Part shown: positions 44,318-53,457 of the stretch, piece after piece
How the letters are laid out: every line of letters starts with the position of its first letter
Position numbering within the stretch: position 1 is the stretch's first letter
NCBI RefSeq assembly: GCF_014692495.1
Contig: NZ_JACOIJ010000002.1
Coordinates: 1-64,000, forward strand
Length of the DNA: 64,000 nucleotides
Direction of reading: 5' to 3'
Origin: Sphingobacterium litopenaei
GTDB lineage: Bacteria > Bacteroidota > Bacteroidia > Sphingobacteriales > Sphingobacteriaceae
Notes under the pieces: model-generated
Seen by the model: the letters and a program-made list of their open reading frames with translations, nothing else
Databases searched by the model: none
Told to the model about the DNA's origin: nothing
Position numbers and translations under genes: made by a program

Positions 44318-45343
44318 ATGAATAAGAAAATATTAACTCTAATCATTGGTCTAGGAATCACTCATGTGGTAAGTGCGCAGGTGGAAAATCTATCCAATAG
44401 TTCAAAGCCAGTGTATGAGAAAGAACCACCAGTAGACGGGTATGTCGTGAAATCAGATGTGGAAAATAGAAAGGTTATTCCATATGCGCCTATTCGTCAG
44501 ACTGATGTAGCTTTCAGTAAGCGAGTATGGCGTGAGATTGACTTGCGCGATAAGATGAATCAAGCCTTTGCTTCTCCTAAAGCGCGATTGATGGATATCA
44601 TTGTGGATGCTATTCAGAAAGGTGAACTGACGGCGTATGACCCTACACCAACAAAGAATGATCCTAATGGCGATAGTTTCAAGAATGTTTTGCCAATTGA
44701 TCAGGTAATGGCTCGCTTAGGCGGAGATAGCGTCTTGGTCGAACAATATAATGAAAACAACGAGGTCATCGGTTCGCATTATGAAAAAAGAGATTGGAGC
44801 AGAGAGAGTGTTATCAAATTTAGAATCAAAGAAGATTGGATTTTTGATAAGCAGCGGGCAGTTTTTGAGCCAAGAATCATTGGAATCGCGCCGCTAATCA
44901 CTCCTCAAATACCTGGTGCTGATGTTTTTGGAGAGGTATCCACTGTAACGCCTCCTGCAAGCAACGTGGATCCTTTCGATCCATTCGCTGTACAAGAGGA
45001 AACACAGCCTACAACTCCCGCACAACCTGCAGTGACTGCTTCTCCCGTATTTTCTAATTTGGGACCACAGGTTGATGCAACACCGGCATTTTGGATTTAT
45101 TTTCCAGAAGCACGCCATGTGTTTGTGAATAAAGAAGTCGTCAATCGAAATAGCGATGCTACAGGACTGAGCTATGATGACGTGTTTATTAAGCGACTTT
45201 TTTCAAGTTATATTATTAAACAATCCAATTCTGAAGATCTACGTATCAAAGATTATATCAAAGATGATTTAGATAGATTATTAGAATCAGAACGTATTAA
45301 AAAAGCGCTCATGGATTATGAGCAGGACCTATGGTCTTATTAG
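44318..45343 (+). CDS. gldN: Type IX secretion/gliding ring protein GldN
   Basis: The periplasmic ring partner of GldK. 341 residues with signal peptide MNKKILTLIIGLGITHVVSA. Family signatures: RQTDVAFSKRVWREIDLRDK near the N-terminus, KFRIKEDWIFDKQRAVFEPR, IIGIAPLI, FWIYFPEARHVFVNKEV and YDDVFIKRLFSSYIIKQSN. A low-complexity Pro/Thr-rich insert (about 210-240) interrupts the domain. It ends the gld operon; the hairpin behind it (45345-45362, TAGTGAT / ATCACTA) lacks a T-run. Confidence 0.95.
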   Translation: MNKKILTLIIGLGITHVVSAQVENLSNSSKPVYEKEPPVDGYVVKSDVENRKVIPYAPIRQTDVAFSKRVWREIDLRDKMNQAFASPKARLMDIIVDAIQKGELTAYDPTPTKNDPNGDSFKNVLPIDQVMARLGGDSVLVEQYNENNEVIGSHYEKRDWSRESVIKFRIKEDWIFDKQRAVFEPRIIGIAPLITPQIPGADVFGEVSTVTPPASNVDPFDPFAVQEETQPTTPAQPAVTASPVFSNLGPQVDATPAFWIYFPEARHVFVNKEVVNRNSDATGLSYDDVFIKRLFSSYIIKQSNSEDLRIKDYIKDDLDRLLESERIKKALMDYEQDLWSY

Positions 45344-45438
45344 TTAGTGATTTATATCACTAGAAAATAAAGAATATTTCTACAAATTTGGTCACTGTAT
45401 TTTGTGTCTATTGCGTATAGTTATAAAATATGGAAAGA

Positions 45439-45474
45439 GTTAAAAATGTAGGAATATTTTTTTTTATGTTTGTA
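45439..45474 (+). promoter_or_regulatory. Promoter of the cupin-like gene
   Basis: GTTAAAAA, a T-rich spacer, and a -7 box TATGTTTG (45465-45472), about 28 bases before the GTG start at 45501. The 36-base segment matches the one in front of the second susC at 29 of 36 positions in an ungapped alignment. Confidence 0.55.
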
Positions 45475-45500
45475 TTTACTTAGTAAAAAACTAAAAGCTT

Positions 45501-46367
45501 GTGAAACTAAAACCTGTTGATAGCATTTCGGGAATTTCTCCAAAAGATTTTGTTAGAGATTATCTTAACAAAAGTCAGCCAGTTATCTTGAAAGATTTTA
45601 TTAGTAAGGATAGTGCTTGCTGGACAAAATGGAGCTACGACTATTTCAAGGAAATAGCGGGAGATGTGATGATTGATGTCTACGGTAAGGAAGAAGAAGG
45701 ACAAAGTTATGCTGCAAGTCCTCCAGTGGGTAAAATGAGCTTTGGTCAATACTTAGATAAAATCAGCTCTGAACCTACAGAATTACGCTTGTTCTTGTTT
45801 AATTTGTTGAAAATTCGTCCTGAACTTAAAAAGGATGTTATTTACAATGATGTCACTGGTGGCAAAGTATTGCAAGGACTGCCTTATATGTTTTTTGGAG
45901 GTGAAGGATCTGCAACGCGTAATCACTTTGACATTGATATGTCACACGTTTTCATATCACAATTTCAAGGTTACAAACGTATTTGGTTATTCCCGAATGA
46001 TCAATCTGATTTGATGTACAAATTACCTTACAACTTCCACAGTATAGCTAATCTAAAAACAAGTAGTGTAGAGGAATATCCTGCATTGAAATATTTGGAT
46101 GGTTTTGAAGCGGTAATTGGTCCCGGTGAGACCTGTTATATGCCAGCAGGATGGTGGCATTATATCCAATACGAAACAGAAGGATATTCTATTTCGGTGC
46201 GCGCATTAGCCAATTCTTTAGGAGAAAAATTGAAAGGCGCTCGAAATCTATTTGTAACGCGTCATTTTGATGATACCATGCGTAAAATTTTTAAAGATAA
46301 ATGGTTCAATTATAAAATTGAAACCGCAAAAAAACGTGCTGGTAAAGCAATGAAAAGATATAAATAA
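45501..46367 (+). CDS. Cupin-like (JmjC-type) Fe(II)/2-oxoglutarate oxygenase-like protein
   Basis: 288 residues starting with GTG (45501). It has the cupin_8/JmjC-like fold of Fe(II)- and 2-oxoglutarate-dependent hydroxylases: QPVILKDFISKDSACWTKWS at the N-terminus, the metal triad NHFDID (His142, Asp144) with the distal His220 in PGETCYMPAGWWHYI, and KRIWLFPNDQSDLMY with the Lys expected for 2-oxoglutarate. Members hydroxylate proteins (for example ribosomal proteins) or small molecules; the substrate here is unknown. It follows the gld operon in the same direction but has its own promoter, and ends at a perfect palindrome shared with addB. Confidence 0.85.
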   Translation: MKLKPVDSISGISPKDFVRDYLNKSQPVILKDFISKDSACWTKWSYDYFKEIAGDVMIDVYGKEEEGQSYAASPPVGKMSFGQYLDKISSEPTELRLFLFNLLKIRPELKKDVIYNDVTGGKVLQGLPYMFFGGEGSATRNHFDIDMSHVFISQFQGYKRIWLFPNDQSDLMYKLPYNFHSIANLKTSSVEEYPALKYLDGFEAVIGPGETCYMPAGWWHYIQYETEGYSISVRALANSLGEKLKGARNLFVTRHFDDTMRKIFKDKWFNYKIETAKKRAGKAMKRYK

Positions 46368-46405
46368 CATAAAAGGGTCGAATTTAAATTCGACCCTTTT
46401 ATGTT
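46366..46405. terminator. 40-bp perfect palindrome, bidirectional terminator
   Basis: The 20-base arms (46366-46385 and 46386-46405) are exact reverse complements with no spacer; the core is AAAAGGGTCGAATTT and its complement. The palindrome starts in the stop codon of the cupin-like gene and ends at the first base of the addB stop codon, so it fills the whole gap between the convergent genes. A/T-rich outer arms provide T-runs in both directions. Confidence 0.88.
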
Positions 46406-49293
46406 TACTCTGAGACCTCATCCTCTTGTTTTATAGCATTCCTATAAAACAACGTGTACGGATCCGAATCATAAATATGTGCTTCAGGATTATGTTTAAA
46501 AGGAACCTCTGTATTAAATATTTCCTCTAAAGTCGCTCGTAGGAAGTTTACGAATTCATCCTTTTGTGCAGCTAAGAAATCACCTTCCATCAAAGCTCCT
46601 CGGCTGCCATAGAAAAGAGTTCCTTCTTCGCGCATTTTTCGCGCTACATATAAATTTGGTTCTAAGTTTTGAATACCCGTTTTTTGTTCAAATACATAGG
46701 CGTAAAATAGCGTTTGAACTAAAGCTTTATTCTCTGTATTAGCGGCAAAAACCTTTTCTATAGAGCTGAATTTAACAGCGTCAGCACCAGTTTTGTAGTC
46801 TACAATGCGTTTTTTGACTTCTCCTAAGTCGGTTACAACTTCGTCTACACGGTCAATTATCCCGTAGATTTGAACGGTTTCTTCTTTACCATTAACCAAA
46901 ATTGGAAAATCTAGGACATAATCTTCATCGTTCTCCAGCTCGATAATGCGGAAAGACTGGTAGTTTTCTGCGTCGTATTCCAAATACATTTTGACATACT
47001 CGGATGCAATCTTGTGCATAATGCGTTGCAAGCTGTTTAATTCTTTAAGTTCTTTCGTCTCTATCCCGTACTGTCTTCCGATTTCAAGAATAATAAGCGC
47101 ATCTACTTCTTCCACTTTCTCCCGCAGCACCTTGGTGGAAGTAAACTCTTCCAACCCTTTATAGGGCTTTAAAATGGTTTCCATCACATTGTGAATGACA
47201 GTACCCAAAACGTTCATTTCAAATTCCTGAGAGATACGTGGAGGTTCTTTTATTTCAGCCACATGCTTAAAGAAGAATTGCAAAGGCGATAGCAAATAAG
47301 TTGTTAGGGCTGTTGCCGAAATTTTGGCTTTGCCATCAAGGTATTTAGCACGCATATAATCCCAGACTTGACCAGTTTTTGGGATGCTGAGCTCCTCTTC
47401 TTTGGGTGGGAAAAGAATAGGTTGTTGCTGTTGTTGTTTGATGAAATTGAAATTGCTTTCAAATTCCAACTGCCGGACAAAGCGGCTTTCTTCGCCTGTG
47501 CTACTTTCATCCACAATGCTGTTGTAAAACACATGTATTCCAGTGCTGTATTGCAGATGGCGATAAAATAAGTACGCTGAAAGTGCATCTTGGTTCTCTA
47601 GAATTGGTAAACCATACGCTCTACGCAACGTGTTTGGAAGAAAAGTCGCAGCGCTAGATGTTTTCGGTAAAATACCTTCATTAGCACCTAAAATGTATAT
47701 GTTGTCAAAATTCAAACATCGACTTTCCAACAATCCCATGATTTGCAATCCATCCAATGGATCACCTTCAATTGCGGAGTTGATCGGTGCAATGGCTTTT
47801 CGTATGAGGCCAATTTGGAAAATAATACTCAATTGTGGTATTTTTTCAAATCCTAAATGTAATTGATTGAGCACTTTCTTGGTTTCAATCAACAAGTTGG
47901 CATCAATTTGTTTGATTTGTGTGTCTTGCGCCAAAGAAATCAGCAATTCATCTAAAAGATGAATTAATGTTGGGATAACTTCTTTGGAAGAATTTAACGG
48001 TCTGAAAAAGTGTGGCAGAACGGAAGTTTGGACGCAAATATCTTCAAAATTAATCTCAAAAAGCTGTTTATCCCCGATAAACTTTTGAAGTGTTGATTTT
48101 TCTTTAAAGGAGATTTTTGTCAGCGGATTATTCAGAAATGTTTCTACATCTTGATAGGTTATTTTAGTTTTCTTAAGATGTGAAATTTGTTCATGAACAC
48201 GCATCCACAAATCCAAAATTCCAAATATAGGCGACTGTGTCAAAGGAAAACCAGTCGTAATGTTGACTTTGATATTGGGAAGACTTTGCAGTAAAGGAAC
48301 CAATAAGGATTCATCAGCCAATAAAATAGCCGAAGATTTTCCTTCTTTCTCATTCTCTACTAAGACGTCATGTAGCAATTTTGTTTGACTAACTTTTCCC
48401 GTAGAGGCATACAAATGAATGTTATCTTTACGTGAACCAATAATATTTGGCACTTCGCCTAAGGCATTTTGCAGTTCTGTTTGGAAAATATTTCTTCGAA
48501 TAAATAATCCTGCTTCTTGCTGTTTGTCCTCCAAATAATAGGCGTCCGCATCAAAGTAAAATAACGCTTTTTCTTGTTCCTGCCATTGTTTGAAAAGCTT
48601 AGCTTCCGCATTATTTAGCGCATTGAATCCTATAAAAAGAATTTTCTTAAAAGGTTGTACCAAGGCTGTGCTGTCCAATTCTCCATCAGCTAACTGGCGA
48701 TAAATTGTTGGATAGTTAGTTTGTTTTTGGTCTACAAGTTTTTGTTTGAAAGCACGATACAAAACGGGAAGTCTTTTCCAAAGCTTCAAGAATCGTTCTT
48801 GAATACCTGTATGCCCTGCGATACTGAAAGATTGCCAAAATTGACGAATAAAATCCTGTTGTTCTTTGGTCAAATGCTGAAACTCAATATCTATTTTGCT
48901 CGTATCGTACAGTTCCATGTAAATATCTTCGATATTGACCAAGTCATAATCCAACTGCCCAAAATCGCTCAATATAATTTCTGCAATCGGATAAAATTCT
49001 TCAAGTGTTTCTTGTTCGTGTCCTTCTTTGGCTAATAACTCGTTGTGAAGTTCATACAGATAGAAGAATTGTGTCAATTGGCTTACTTGCTCCGCATCTG
49101 ATGCCAAACTAAAAAATTCTTGTATGGTATAAAATTGTGGCGACCAAATGGCATGTCCGTACGTATCCGCAAGATGTTTCTTGAGATAGGTGATAGGACG
49201 TTTATTGTTGAAAACAATCGCAATCTCGGACAGATCTGTTCCGAATCGTTGTTTTATATCTTGTGCTACTAATGCTAAAAATGATGTGTTCAT
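46405..49293 (-). CDS. addB: AddB-like helicase/PD-(D/E)XK nuclease subunit
   Basis: The second subunit of an AddAB-type helicase-nuclease that processes double-strand breaks for RecA. 962 residues, with an inactivated UvrD-like helicase body (IAIVFNNKRPITYLKKHLAD at the Walker A place; LQIMGLLESRCLNFDNIYIL and GANEGILPK later) and a C-terminal PD-(D/E)XK nuclease (SATALTTYLLSPLQFFFKHV, GIIDRVDEVV...IVDYKTGA). The cluster of cysteines that forms an iron-sulfur staple around the nuclease domain in B. subtilis AddB is absent; no Cys follows the nuclease motif. It starts 15 bases after the addA stop. Confidence 0.88.
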   Translation of the reverse strand: MNTSFLALVAQDIKQRFGTDLSEIAIVFNNKRPITYLKKHLADTYGHAIWSPQFYTIQEFFSLASDAEQVSQLTQFFYLYELHNELLAKEGHEQETLEEFYPIAEIILSDFGQLDYDLVNIEDIYMELYDTSKIDIEFQHLTKEQQDFIRQFWQSFSIAGHTGIQERFLKLWKRLPVLYRAFKQKLVDQKQTNYPTIYRQLADGELDSTALVQPFKKILFIGFNALNNAEAKLFKQWQEQEKALFYFDADAYYLEDKQQEAGLFIRRNIFQTELQNALGEVPNIIGSRKDNIHLYASTGKVSQTKLLHDVLVENEKEGKSSAILLADESLLVPLLQSLPNIKVNITTGFPLTQSPIFGILDLWMRVHEQISHLKKTKITYQDVETFLNNPLTKISFKEKSTLQKFIGDKQLFEINFEDICVQTSVLPHFFRPLNSSKEVIPTLIHLLDELLISLAQDTQIKQIDANLLIETKKVLNQLHLGFEKIPQLSIIFQIGLIRKAIAPINSAIEGDPLDGLQIMGLLESRCLNFDNIYILGANEGILPKTSSAATFLPNTLRRAYGLPILENQDALSAYLFYRHLQYSTGIHVFYNSIVDESSTGEESRFVRQLEFESNFNFIKQQQQQPILFPPKEEELSIPKTGQVWDYMRAKYLDGKAKISATALTTYLLSPLQFFFKHVAEIKEPPRISQEFEMNVLGTVIHNVMETILKPYKGLEEFTSTKVLREKVEEVDALIILEIGRQYGIETKELKELNSLQRIMHKIASEYVKMYLEYDAENYQSFRIIELENDEDYVLDFPILVNGKEETVQIYGIIDRVDEVVTDLGEVKKRIVDYKTGADAVKFSSIEKVFAANTENKALVQTLFYAYVFEQKTGIQNLEPNLYVARKMREEGTLFYGSRGALMEGDFLAAQKDEFVNFLRATLEEIFNTEVPFKHNPEAHIYDSDPYTLFYRNAIKQEDEVSE

Positions 49294-49308
49294 GTCGACT
49301 CTCTTAAT

Positions 49309-52300
49309 CTATTTCACCTCTACTAATTCATTCACCTTGGCATAGAATAAAAAGCCTCGTATATTCTGATATCCTAGATTTTGTAGAGCTTTCATATACT
49401 GATCTACTTGAGTTTTGTGTTCAATGTAATTGTCTCCGGTGAATTTAAAATCCAAAATGATGGTCTCATCCTCTTTGGTAAATACTTTATCAGGACGGAG
49501 TGTTCGTCCATCCGCGGTTATGATAGCTGATTCATTCCAGATCTTATAATCTCCAGAAAGCCATTGATTAATCTGTGGATGATGCCATATTTGGTAGATT
49601 TCCTTTTCTAAGAGATCTTTGTTTTCAACGGCTAAAATTCCTTCGTCAATATAGCGTGCAATGATTTTATGGATATCGGATTCTTTGGATGCTTCCGCCA
49701 TAACCTCGTGTGCCAAAATTCCATATTGCGATGCTTTTTCGAGCATCAAAATAGTATTTATTGTTCGGGTGCTGTTTTTCTCTAATGCTTTTTCCATTGC
49801 GACCGAAATAGGATAACGTTCTAATGCAATATGGCATGGAGTGTCGGAATCATTGCTATCTTCTTTTGGTATAATATGGTCTATTTGGACTTTTTCTTCT
49901 TCCAAAGGAAAAGGTGCATTAGGATGATCCAACACTTGGTAGATGACATCCGAAATCAAATCATTGCAAATTTTTAATTCTCCAGACTTCTTGTCTGTTG
50001 CAAAAGCAGGTGCTGTGATGTAGATATGCTCTTTGGCACGAGTAGTAGCGACATACAGGGTATTCAGCGCATCCATATAATTAAACAATTTTTCCTCGAA
50101 ATACTGCTGATAGAATATAGATTTTCCGACCGAAGAAGTGTACTTAATTGGAATTCTGCCCAACTGTCCAAAAGGAGTGTTTTCGGTATTAATCCAAAAA
50201 TCACCATTTGTCATTCCATCTAATGTCCATGAACAGAAAGGAATCATGACGACATCATAAGCTAAACCTTTGGACTTGTGAATCGTGGTGACTTCAATAG
50301 CATTTACTTTTCCACTGGATGGCAATACAGCTTTGTTGCCATCTTCTTCCCAAAATTCTAAAAATTGATTGATTCCCCGTTCTCCACTTGCGGTGAAATT
50401 GCCCACAATATCTTTGAAAGTTAAAATGTAAGGCAAATGCACATTGTTATCCGAAGTAAAGCCATAGATTTCTATGAGTTTTTCAACCAAATGAACCAAA
50501 GGTAATTTTTGCCATACATCCCAGTCGATAATTAATCTATCTGGAATAATACTTTGGAGTTTTTCAATGTTATTTTCTTTGAAATGCAACCACGCTTCTG
50601 GCTCAAACGATTTTTGCTTAGTTATAATCTGATAAAGATAGGCCATGCGAGCATGGTGAATTACATGTTTGTCACTAGTATAAACAAAGGCTTTTAGAGA
50701 TTCTACCAAAAGATTTATAGCATCATTTGAAACTAGCGAAAGTGCATCTCCCGAAATCACATCAAAATGTAATCCCGTAGCATTTTTATATTCCATCAGC
50801 TTTTGAATGATTTCTACAGCTTGTCTGTTGCTACGCACTAAAATACCGATTTGTTTAGCTTCATACCTTCCCGTAGAAATCCATTCACCAATTTTTTCGC
50901 AAAGTTTGCGTGTAGACTCCTCTTGTGCTTGATTTGCACGCCATCGGCTATCTTCTACTTTTATATATTCTATTTCGATAGATCCCTGTTTATCCGGGTT
51001 ATTTAATTTTTTTTCTGGAATTTCTTGTGCAGAGTTTTCATAAGCTCGGACAAGCATACTGTCATTTTGCGCATTTTTCCACCAGCGCAATCCTTCTTCC
51101 GAAAGTTCATTTTTTGCGGTGTCATTTAGCACATTTTGCATGTGTGCCGGAATTGCTTGATACAGGTAATTGTTAAAGCGAATGATATTTGGTAGACTTC
51201 TGAAATTCGTTTCTAGAATACCGTTATCAATAAAATGGTTTTTACCTTCTGTATCTAAGTGAAAATTTTGTGCAACTTGTTCTTCGACCTGTTGCAAAAG
51301 AATGCGCCAATCACCATTGCGCCAACGGTAAATACTTTGTTTTACATCTCCAACAATCAAATGTTCGTGCTGCACCCCTTCGGTATTACTCAGAGCATTA
51401 AGTAAGAGTGGGCTGTAATTTTTCCATTGAATACGTGAAGTATCTTGAAATTCGTCAAATAAGAAATAATTATAGCGATTGCCAATCTTTTCCCAGATAA
51501 AGGTTGGGTCATTGTGCGCATCTAAGCCTAATTTATTCAGTAATATCTGCGAATCCGAAATCAATTGAGCACTATTTTCTTTACGCCAAGTGCTAAGCAA
51601 ATCTGACATTTCTTTCAGCAAGCGAAGATAATAAAGGTTGCTTTGTACGGATTGATAAGCAATATAGGTCGGCAATAGTTGTTCTAAGGTCACAAACTGG
51701 CTCAATACCGGTCTGAAACCTTCAATTAAATCGTAACGGAGATTTTTGTCTTTATCGGTATAAGCTTCTTCATTATCGATGAGTTTGGTATATTTTCCGA
51801 GTAACTCTATAAGGCCAGATAAAGATAATTTCTGAACTTGTGGCGTAATTTTGTTGGCAGAAACTAAAGGATTTCTAGATTTCCCTTTCATTTCATTGAC
51901 ATCCACCTGCAAGGCTTTGAATGTCTCCTGAAAAGATTGAATCGCAAGACTTAAGCTTTCAAGATACGATTGCGTCTTCTCGAAAATATCTTTATTGAGT
52001 AGATTGAATATCTGATTTGTATCTGCCGAAGCCAAGGCTCCATCAAACTCCTGGAAATTTTCTGTGAAAATCAATCCAGCTAACTGACTCAATTGATTGC
52101 GGTAATTCCAATTCTCGTTGTTGTTGATTTTCTTCTCTGCGTAGGCAATAATCCAATCCAGTAATTCTGGTTTTTCGTCCAACAATTGATTGAGCATCAT
52201 GGTCAAATCCGTTTTGACCTTGTTTGTATTCATTTCAATCTTATAGGCTGCATCCAGATTAAGTTCATACGTAAACGAACGAATGACTTTTTGCGAAAAA

Positions 52301-52650
52301 CCATCAATGGTGCTAATCGTAAAATGACTATAATCATGCAGGATCTTACGATACACACGATGGGCTTTCTCTTGTATAAGTGCAGCAGACCAATTCGGAT
52401 TTTGATTTATAAGTAGTTTTCTAAAACTTTCAATGTTATCGGATACATTTCCAGTCGCCAGTCCTTGCAATACAGAAAGAATACGCTCTTTCATTTCGGC
52501 TGTGGCCTTATTAGTAAAGGTTACAGCAAGAATTTCTCTGTAACTATTTTCATTATTCAAGAGTAAGGTGATATAATGTAAGGTCAGGCTAAAAGTTTTA
52601 CCTGAACCTGCGGAAGCTTTAAGAATTTTCAGCGGAGCAACATGCGTCAT
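49309..52650 (-). CDS. addA: AddA-like UvrD helicase with C-terminal nuclease domain
   Basis: Helicase-nuclease subunit of an AddAB/RecBCD-type recombination complex. 1113 residues. UvrD superfamily 1A motifs: LKASAGSGKTFSL (Walker A, residues 12-19), VTFTNKATAEMKERI (motif Ia), YFLFDEFQDTSRIQW (Walker B), LIVGDVKQSIYRWRNGD (III), LETNFRS (IV), EVTTIHKSKGLAYDVVMIPF (V) and LNTLYVATTRAKEHIYI (VI). The C-terminal nuclease motif is RPDKVFTKEDETIILDFKFT (Asp and Asp-x-Lys). It is the first gene of the pair. Confidence 0.93.
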   Translation of the reverse strand: MTHVAPLKILKASAGSGKTFSLTLHYITLLLNNENSYREILAVTFTNKATAEMKERILSVLQGLATGNVSDNIESFRKLLINQNPNWSAALIQEKAHRVYRKILHDYSHFTISTIDGFSQKVIRSFTYELNLDAAYKIEMNTNKVKTDLTMMLNQLLDEKPELLDWIIAYAEKKINNNENWNYRNQLSQLAGLIFTENFQEFDGALASADTNQIFNLLNKDIFEKTQSYLESLSLAIQSFQETFKALQVDVNEMKGKSRNPLVSANKITPQVQKLSLSGLIELLGKYTKLIDNEEAYTDKDKNLRYDLIEGFRPVLSQFVTLEQLLPTYIAYQSVQSNLYYLRLLKEMSDLLSTWRKENSAQLISDSQILLNKLGLDAHNDPTFIWEKIGNRYNYFLFDEFQDTSRIQWKNYSPLLLNALSNTEGVQHEHLIVGDVKQSIYRWRNGDWRILLQQVEEQVAQNFHLDTEGKNHFIDNGILETNFRSLPNIIRFNNYLYQAIPAHMQNVLNDTAKNELSEEGLRWWKNAQNDSMLVRAYENSAQEIPEKKLNNPDKQGSIEIEYIKVEDSRWRANQAQEESTRKLCEKIGEWISTGRYEAKQIGILVRSNRQAVEIIQKLMEYKNATGLHFDVISGDALSLVSNDAINLLVESLKAFVYTSDKHVIHHARMAYLYQIITKQKSFEPEAWLHFKENNIEKLQSIIPDRLIIDWDVWQKLPLVHLVEKLIEIYGFTSDNNVHLPYILTFKDIVGNFTASGERGINQFLEFWEEDGNKAVLPSSGKVNAIEVTTIHKSKGLAYDVVMIPFCSWTLDGMTNGDFWINTENTPFGQLGRIPIKYTSSVGKSIFYQQYFEEKLFNYMDALNTLYVATTRAKEHIYITAPAFATDKKSGELKICNDLISDVIYQVLDHPNAPFPLEEEKVQIDHIIPKEDSNDSDTPCHIALERYPISVAMEKALEKNSTRTINTILMLEKASQYGILAHEVMAEASKESDIHKIIARYIDEGILAVENKDLLEKEIYQIWHHPQINQWLSGDYKIWNESAIITADGRTLRPDKVFTKEDETIILDFKFTGDNYIEHKTQVDQYMKALQNLGYQNIRGFLFYAKVNELVEVK

Positions 52651-52756
52651 TTTCGAAATACGATTTGGAAGAATGAAAGTACGTTAAAAAAGCTGTTATA
52701 TCAAGCGGATTGTAGAGTGAGCTCATTTAAAGCTTTTTAGTTTGAAAAAAACTTTT

Positions 52757-52792
52757 TATCTTTGCGTCCCCTCTTGCACGAAGTACGGGGGA
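52757..52792 (+). promoter_or_regulatory. rpsP promoter and leader hairpin
   Basis: A perfect -7 box TATCTTTG (52757-52764) lies 57 bases before the rpsP ATG. The leader starts with a hairpin, TCCCC paired with GGGGA (52767-52771 with 52788-52792) and an inner CTT/AAG, which could be an autoregulatory site for S16. Confidence 0.5.
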
Positions 52793-52821
52793 TATGTTGA
52801 ATACATAAATAATAACAAAAC

Positions 52822-53346
52822 ATGGCAACTAAAATCAGATTGCAAAGACATGGTAAAAAAGGACGTCCTTTTTACCACCTAGTAGTAGCAGATTCACGTG
52901 CTCCACGTGATGGTAAATTCATCGACCGTATCGGTTCTTACAATCCAAACACAAATCCAGCGACTATCGTTTTGGATTTTGACAAAGCTTTGGACTGGGT
53001 GAACAAAGGTGCGCAACCTACAGACACAGCTCGTGCTATCCTTTCTTACAAAGGTGTATTATACAAAAAACACTTGCAAGGTGGTTTGAAAAAAGGTGCT
53101 TTTGATGAAGCTGCTTTAGAAGAAAAATTTGCTGCTTGGACTGCTGCTAACGAAGCAAAAATTGCAGGTAAAAAAGACGGTTTAGCTAACACGAAAGAAG
53201 AAGCTAAAAAAGCTGCTTTGGCTGCTGAAGCTACTAAAAAAGCTGCTAAAGCTGCTGCTATCGCTGCTAAAAATGCTCCTGTTGCTGAAGAAGCACCAGC
53301 TGAAGAAGCGGAAGCTACTGAAAACACTGAAGAAGCTGAAGGTTAA
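52822..53346 (+). CDS. rpsP: 30S ribosomal protein S16 with long Ala/Lys/Glu tail
   Basis: Ribosomal protein S16, needed for 30S assembly. The first 85 residues are the S16 fold ([60 protein letters not shown]). The protein is 174 residues, twice the usual 80-90. The tail (from about residue 95) is helical and rich in Ala and Lys ([20 protein letters not shown]) and ends in an acidic stretch ([17 protein letters not shown]). Long S16 tails occur in Bacteroidota. Codons are strongly biased to GCT and AAA, as for a highly expressed gene. A terminator separates it from rimM. Confidence 0.96.
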   Translation: MATKIRLQRHGKKGRPFYHLVVADSRAPRDGKFIDRIGSYNPNTNPATIVLDFDKALDWVNKGAQPTDTARAILSYKGVLYKKHLQGGLKKGAFDEAALEEKFAAWTAANEAKIAGKKDGLANTKEEAKKAALAAEATKKAAKAAAIAAKNAPVAEEAPAEEAEATENTEEAEG

Positions 53347-53367
53347 TTCTTTCATACAGTATTCAAG

Positions 53368-53400
53368 AAAAGCCGATTCGATTTTGAATCGGCTTTTTTT
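53368..53400 (+). terminator. Terminator between rpsP and rimM
   Basis: The stem AAAAGCCGATTC / GAATCGGCTTTT (53368-53379 with 53386-53397) is followed by more T's, uncoupling rimM from rpsP. Confidence 0.92.
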
Positions 53401-53457
53401 ATGTAAATGAAGGTGCTGTGGTTTTTATTTTTTAATTTTGCCTTTTTAATTTCAAAT

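Noticed and set aside
45345..45362. Hairpin after gldN as a rho-independent terminator
   Set aside because: The stem is A/T-rich and only 7 bp, and it is followed by GAAAATAAAG, not T's.
53046..53327. Ala/Ser-rich 93-codon frame antisense to rpsP
   Set aside because: Produced by the GCT/AAA codon bias of the S16 tail read backwards.
53407..53457. Longer rimM start at 53407
   Set aside because: The extra residues are Phe-rich and absent from the RimM family, and a promoter box lies inside them.
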